This document shows positions 5,190 to 8,673 of a DNA stretch of 8,673 nucleotides, one piece after another; within the stretch, counting starts at the first letter, position 1; the number at the start of each line of letters is the position of its first letter. The notes under the pieces were generated by a model that worked only from the letters and a program-made list of their open reading frames with translations, was not told the DNA's origin and did not search any database. The translations under genes were made by a program, and so were the position numbers. Source of the DNA: Geodermatophilaceae bacterium (GTDB lineage: Bacteria > Actinomycetota > Actinomycetes > Mycobacteriales > Geodermatophilaceae); assembly GCA_013811975.1 (NCBI GenBank), contig JACCUF010000466.1:1-8673 (forward strand), given 5' to 3'.

Positions 5190-6131
5190 TCAGGCCCTCG
5201 CGGACTCGACCACTGTTCCGTACACCCCGCTGACACCATCGGCGATCCGGTCCAGGGACGTGATCACCGCCCGTTGTCCGCCTCCGTTGACGAAGCCCAG
5301 GATCGCCTCGACCTTGGGCCCCATGCTGCCGCTGCCGAACTGCCCCGCATGGGCATGCTCACGCAGTTCTCGTGCGCTGATCTGTTCCAGTGCCCTGGCT
5401 TGCGGCGTCCCGAAGTCCACCATTACGTGGCTCACGTCCGTGGCGATCAGCAGCACGTCGACAGCCAGCGACCTGGCCAACACAGTCGCCGTCAGGTCCT
5501 TGTCGATCACCGCCTCCACGCCGCGTAGGGTGCCGTCGGCCGCACGTGCGACGGGGATGCCACCACCGCCGGCGGCGATGACCACATGACCCGAGGTCAC
5601 CAGAGCCGACATAGTGGCTACGTCCAGGACCTCGATCGGCGTCGGTGAGGCGACGACGCGACGCCAACCGCGCTCCCCGCGGTCCTGCCAGTGCTGGCCG
5701 TGGTCGATGAGTTGTTGGGCCCGCTCGCGCGGCAGGTAGCGCCCGATGGGCTTGGTCGGCCGGCGGAACGCGGGATCGTCGATGTCGACCACGGTGCGAG
5801 TGACCAGCGCTGCAATTCCCCGGTGCACCCCGCGGGACAGGAGCGCCGCACTCAGGGCGTTCTGGATCGTGAAGCCGATGGTCGCCTGGGTCTGGGCCAC
5901 ACACCAGTCCAGCGGGACCGGCGGGACTTCGCTGGCCGCCATCTCGTTCTTGACCAACAGGTTGCCCACCTGTGGGCCATTGCCGTGGGTCAGGACTATG
6001 TCGTGACCGTCGACGATCAGGTCGGCCAGCGGTTCGCAGGCCAGGGAAATCGCCTTCTGCTGCGACTCGGTGGACGCATCCCCGCCCGGACCTGTCATGG
6101 CGTTGCCGCCGAGGGCGATCAGGACTCGCAC
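5190..6131 (-). CDS. arcC: Carbamate kinase
   Basis: Cytoplasmic amino acid kinase-fold enzyme: carbamoyl phosphate + ADP gives ATP + carbamate, which decays to ammonia and CO2. The 313 residues match the family's ~310. Motifs run in the expected order: ALGGNAM (6-12), THGNGPQVG (49-57), CVAQTQATIGF (77-87), RPTKPIG (124-130), RRVVASPTP (157-165), IAAGGGGIPV (185-194), VEAVIDKDLTA (205-215), GSMGPKVEAILGF (268-280) and AVITSL (288-293). All key regions appear intact. The start is GTG at 6131 giving MRVLIALGGN; the ribosome binding site is weak (GATGG). It lies 30 bp after the transporter stop. In the arginine deiminase pathway it would sit with arcA/arcB; neither is here. Its neighbour is instead a ring-opening amidohydrolase, suggesting that carbamoyl phosphate comes from a cyclic ureide. 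Confidence 0.97.
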   Translation of the reverse strand: MRVLIALGGNAMTGPGGDASTESQQKAISLACEPLADLIVDGHDIVLTHGNGPQVGNLLVKNEMAASEVPPVPLDWCVAQTQATIGFTIQNALSAALLSRGVHRGIAALVTRTVVDIDDPAFRRPTKPIGRYLPRERAQQLIDHGQHWQDRGERGWRRVVASPTPIEVLDVATMSALVTSGHVVIAAGGGGIPVARAADGTLRGVEAVIDKDLTATVLARSLAVDVLLIATDVSHVMVDFGTPQARALEQISARELREHAHAGQFGSGSMGPKVEAILGFVNGGGQRAVITSLDRIADGVSGVYGTVVESARA

Positions 6132-6161
6132 GAGGCCATCATGTCGGTAGCGAGCAGGTGG

Positions 6162-7475
6162 TCAGTGCCTGACCCCGGGGCTATCGGGCAAGCGACGTTC
6201 ACCGGCGACTAATTCATCCGGATGATCTTCCTGGGCCGGGGCTGAGGGCTGGAAGTCAGCATGGGCGATGTGGATCAGCTGACGCCAGATCACGATCAAG
6301 AAGATCGCGGACCCGACGAACGCGAACCAGAAGGGCGCTGTGACGCCCCATTGCCGGGCGATCAGGCCGCCGATCCCCGATCCGATGACCAGGCCGCCGA
6401 AGACAGCGACGAGGTTGACGCTGCCGACCCGCCCTTGCAGATCCGTGGGAACTGCGCGCTGCCGCACCGTGATCGATGTCGTTCCCCAGATGAAGGCATG
6501 TGCCCCGAAGGCAAAGAAGATCGAAAATGCGACCCACGGAGACGTGGTCAAAGCCAGTGCCAGGTGCGTGAGCGTCTCGACGATCAACCCGATCCGCATG
6601 ATGTTCCCAAGGCTTACCCGTCGCGTGATCCAGCCATACGCCGCGGTGCCGATCAGACCGCCGACTGCCGAGACCGTGGTCAACAGCCCAAATCCGATCT
6701 CGCCCAAACCCAGCCGCGCAATGGCATACAGGACCAACACCGACCACGCGGCACCGAAGGTGATGTTGAACATGAAGATGGTGAGCATCAGGGTGCGCAC
6801 GGCCGGATGTCTCCAAGACCACCGGAGGCCCTCGCCGATGTCGCGTCGAAGGTGCTTGTGCTGCTCGCGGTCATGCCCGTGCGGTGGGAGCGAGATGCGG
6901 GAGATCAGCAGGGCGCCGAGGGCCACCAAGATGGCCTGGCCGACGAACGGCCAGACCATCCCGACTGCGAACAGGGCCGCGCCCAGTGGCGGCCCGGCGA
7001 GTTGGTTGACGGTGATGAACCCGGTGGTCAGTCGGGCGTTGCCGATAGCTAGGTCGTCTCGGTGCACCAGCATCGGCAGCAGGGTGCTCGAGCTGTTATC
7101 GGCGAACACCTCCGCCGTACCGAGCAGAAACAGGCACCCCAGCACCACGACGATCGAGATCGCATCCGTGGCGATCGTCACGCAGAGCGCGACGAGGACA
7201 GCCGTCCGGACCAGGTCCACCGTGACGACGATGAGACGGCGATCCAGCCGGTCCGAGAGCGCGCCGGCGAACAGGCCGAACAGCAGAGACGGCAGCCACT
7301 GCAGCAGCGCGGCAAGCGCAACCAGGAGCGGGTCGTCGGTCTGTGAGGCCACCAACAGCGGACCGGCGGCGATCGCGATCCCGTCGCCGAGGTTGGAGGT
7401 CCACGACGACGCGAGCAACCAGCGGAACCCGCGGCCGAGCCGGGTCGGCGCGATGATCTCTGCTACGCGGAGCAC
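6162..7475 (-). CDS. MFS transporter (MFS_3/EntS-like type), probably 12 membrane segments
   Basis: Major facilitator superfamily permease, 437 residues with the start used here. Twelve hydrophobic stretches can be counted, with the conserved loop 2-3 motif GALSDRLDRR (71-80) and the N-terminal LGRGFRWLLASSWTSNLGDG typical of actinobacterial permeases of the enterobactin exporter-like group. A central His-rich hydrophilic loop HGHDREQHKH (199-208) separates the two halves, and the C terminus is a ~35-residue acidic tail. The group mostly contains exporters or proteins of unknown substrate, so uptake of a ring compound is not implied. The start is uncertain: GTG at 7475 clears the upstream stop, ATG at 7538 would overlap the CoA-transferase gene by 20 bp, and GTG at 7571 is also open; none has a good ribosome binding site. 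Its position in the unit suggests co-expression with the catabolic genes. Confidence 0.9.
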   Translation of the reverse strand: MLRVAEIIAPTRLGRGFRWLLASSWTSNLGDGIAIAAGPLLVASQTDDPLLVALAALLQWLPSLLFGLFAGALSDRLDRRLIVVTVDLVRTAVLVALCVTIATDAISIVVVLGCLFLLGTAEVFADNSSSTLLPMLVHRDDLAIGNARLTTGFITVNQLAGPPLGAALFAVGMVWPFVGQAILVALGALLISRISLPPHGHDREQHKHLRRDIGEGLRWSWRHPAVRTLMLTIFMFNITFGAAWSVLVLYAIARLGLGEIGFGLLTTVSAVGGLIGTAAYGWITRRVSLGNIMRIGLIVETLTHLALALTTSPWVAFSIFFAFGAHAFIWGTTSITVRQRAVPTDLQGRVGSVNLVAVFGGLVIGSGIGGLIARQWGVTAPFWFAFVGSAIFLIVIWRQLIHIAHADFQPSAPAQEDHPDELVAGERRLPDSPGVRH

Positions 7476-7518
7476 GCGGTGAAAGGTAGTCGCCGAGGTC
7501 CGCGGGGTCGCACCTTTT

Positions 7519-8673
7519 CTAGGGGGCAGGCCCCTCATCGAGCCAGGCACGTACGGATTTATCGTGCTCACCCAGTGCCGGAGGCGGACGGTGCGCGACG
7601 GCTTCGGAACCGTCGAATCTCAGCGGCGGGCCAGGCAGGGTGATGGTGCCCAGGACCGGATGCTCGACGTCCACGAGCAGACCCTGCGACGCCGTCTGGT
7701 CCCAGTCGTAGACCTGTTGCAGGGTGCGAATCGCGCCGGCGGGGACGCCGATCGCTTCCAGCCGCTCCAGCCAGGACTGGCTCACGTCGTTGTCGAAGAC
7801 CGCTTCGATCAAGGTGATGAGCTCGTCCCGGCGGGCCGTGCGCTCGCTGTTGGTGGCGAACCGCGGGTCATCGGGATCCAGCGCAACCAGCGGGGCGAAC
7901 TTCCGCCACAGCGCCTGGCTGCCCACCGACAGCTGGACCGTTCCATCGGCGGTACGGAAGGCGCCGTACGGCGTGATCGCTGGGTGGTGGTTGCCCTGGG
8001 CCGTTGCCACCTCACCGGCGACGGTGTATCGGGTGCCCTGGAAGGCATGCACGCCGACCATCGCCGCCAGCAAGGACGTCCGAACGACACCCCCCTTGCC
8101 GGTGCGCTCGCGTTCGTGCAGAGCCGCGAGGATGCCGTACGCGCCGTACATCCCGGCCAACAGATCGGCGATCGGTACGCCGACCCGCTGCGGGTGGTCG
8201 GCGTCGGTTCCGGTGATGCTCATGATGCCGCCCTCCCCCTGGGCGATCTGGTCGTAGCCCGGTCTCCCGCCCTCGGGCCCGTCGTGGCCGAAGCCGGTGA
8301 TCGAGAGCACTACCAGCCGTGGGTTGATCTCGGCCATCCGCTCGACCCCGAACCCGAGCCGGTCCATGACGCCGGTGCGGAAGTTCTCGATCAGCACGTC
8401 GGCCCGTTCGATTGATCGGGTCAGGAAGTCCTTGCCCGCATCCGTTTTCAGATCCGCGGTGACCGATTCCTTGTTTCGGTTACAGGACAGGAAGTACGTC
8501 GAGATGTCCTGATCCGGCCCGACGAACGGCGGCCCCCAGGAGCGCGAATCGTCACCGCCTTCCGGTGTCTCGATCTTGATCACGCGGGCGCCGAGATCGC
8601 CGAGCATCTGGCCGCAGTGCGGCCCGGCCAAAGCCCGGGTCAGGTCGAGGACGACGAGATCAGCAAGCGGTCC
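7519..8673 (-). CDS. Class III CoA-transferase (CaiB/BaiF family), 5' end outside the window
   Basis: Moves CoA from an acyl-CoA to a carboxylic acid; members include formyl-CoA:oxalate, carnitine and succinyl-CoA-dependent transferases. The visible 384 residues start mid-gene: the frame is open to the right edge as GPLADLVVLDLTRALAGPHC, the usual N terminus of the family, so only a few residues are missing and the TTG at 8631 is not the start. Motifs (numbered from the first visible residue): LGDLGARVIKIE (24-35), NRNKESVTADLK (65-76), DVLIENFRTGVMDRLG (92-107), PGYDQIAQ (138-145), and GVPIADLLAGMYGAYGILAALHER (165-188), with Asp170 in the place of the catalytic Asp. The C terminus is complete and ends at TAG 7519-7521. 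It is probably the first gene visible of the catabolic unit. The acid it activates is unknown; malonate, oxalate or oxamate would suit the neighbours but this is inference. Confidence 0.95.
   Translation of the reverse strand, partial: GPLADLVVLDLTRALAGPHCGQMLGDLGARVIKIETPEGGDDSRSWGPPFVGPDQDISTYFLSCNRNKESVTADLKTDAGKDFLTRSIERADVLIENFRTGVMDRLGFGVERMAEINPRLVVLSITGFGHDGPEGGRPGYDQIAQGEGGIMSITGTDADHPQRVGVPIADLLAGMYGAYGILAALHERERTGKGGVVRTSLLAAMVGVHAFQGTRYTVAGEVATAQGNHHPAITPYGAFRTADGTVQLSVGSQALWRKFAPLVALDPDDPRFATNSERTARRDELITLIEAVFDNDVSQSWLERLEAIGVPAGAIRTLQQVYDWDQTASQGLLVDVEHPVLGTITLPGPPLRFDGSEAVAHRPPPALGEHDKSVRAWLDEGPAP

Noticed and set aside
4001..5233. Open frame of 410 codons on the plus strand
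   Set aside because: It is the antisense shadow of the amidohydrolase gene; the minus strand carries clear family motifs, while this frame has low-complexity Arg/Asp/Gly-rich sequence.
5078..5239. N-terminal extension of the amidohydrolase to 5239
   Set aside because: The extra 54 residues overlap the carbamate kinase gene and have no family similarity; a ribosome binding site supports GTG at 5077.
6340..7482. Open frame of 380 codons on the plus strand
   Set aside because: Antisense shadow of the MFS transporter gene, a common effect in high-GC DNA; Arg/Ser/Thr-rich with no recognisable domain.
7522..7535. Possible terminator hairpin (AGGGG/CCCCT) just before the CoA-transferase stop
   Set aside because: Only a 5-bp stem inside coding sequence with no T-tract on the minus strand.
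7564..8415. Open frame of 283 codons on the plus strand
   Set aside because: Antisense shadow of the CoA-transferase gene, whose motifs are all on the minus strand.

Overview
The window is high-GC DNA, and every gene in it reads on the minus strand (right to left). The gene order infC-rpmI-rplT-TrmH/SpoU-like methyltransferase-pheS, the frequent GTG starts and the protein sequences point to an actinobacterium (Actinomycetota). I cannot place the order or genus.

There are two blocks. The left block, about 1-3470, is the conserved translation cluster: infC (IF3), rpmI (L35), rplT (L20), an rRNA/tRNA 2'-O-methyltransferase of the SpoU/TrmH family, and the first 300 codons of pheS (Phe-tRNA synthetase alpha chain), which runs off the left edge. 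infC appears to start with the rare codon AUC behind a strong Shine-Dalgarno sequence, the type of start used for IF3 autoregulation. Its leader of about 230 nt contains several clean hairpins and a possible alternative helix that would cover the Shine-Dalgarno. The rplT-methyltransferase gap (102 bp) and the pheS leader (160 bp) are also unusually rich in nested inverted repeats.

The right block, 3506-8673, reads as one transcription unit in the same direction: a class III (CaiB/BaiF) CoA-transferase cut by the right edge, a 12-segment MFS transporter, a carbamate kinase, a ring-opening amidohydrolase of the cyanuric acid amidohydrolase/barbiturase family, and a small membrane PH-domain-like protein whose ribosome binding site overlaps the amidohydrolase stop codon.

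The amidohydrolase-carbamate kinase pair suggests catabolism of a cyclic ureide or imide. Ring opening would be followed by release of a carbamoyl group as carbamoyl phosphate, and carbamate kinase would then make ATP, carbamate, and finally ammonia and CO2. The carbamoyltransferase needed to join the two steps is not in this window, and the substrate cannot be read from sequence alone. The CoA-transferase could activate the remaining carboxylic acid. This is the best candidate here for an incompletely described system. No mobile element, CRISPR array, tRNA or rRNA gene was found.
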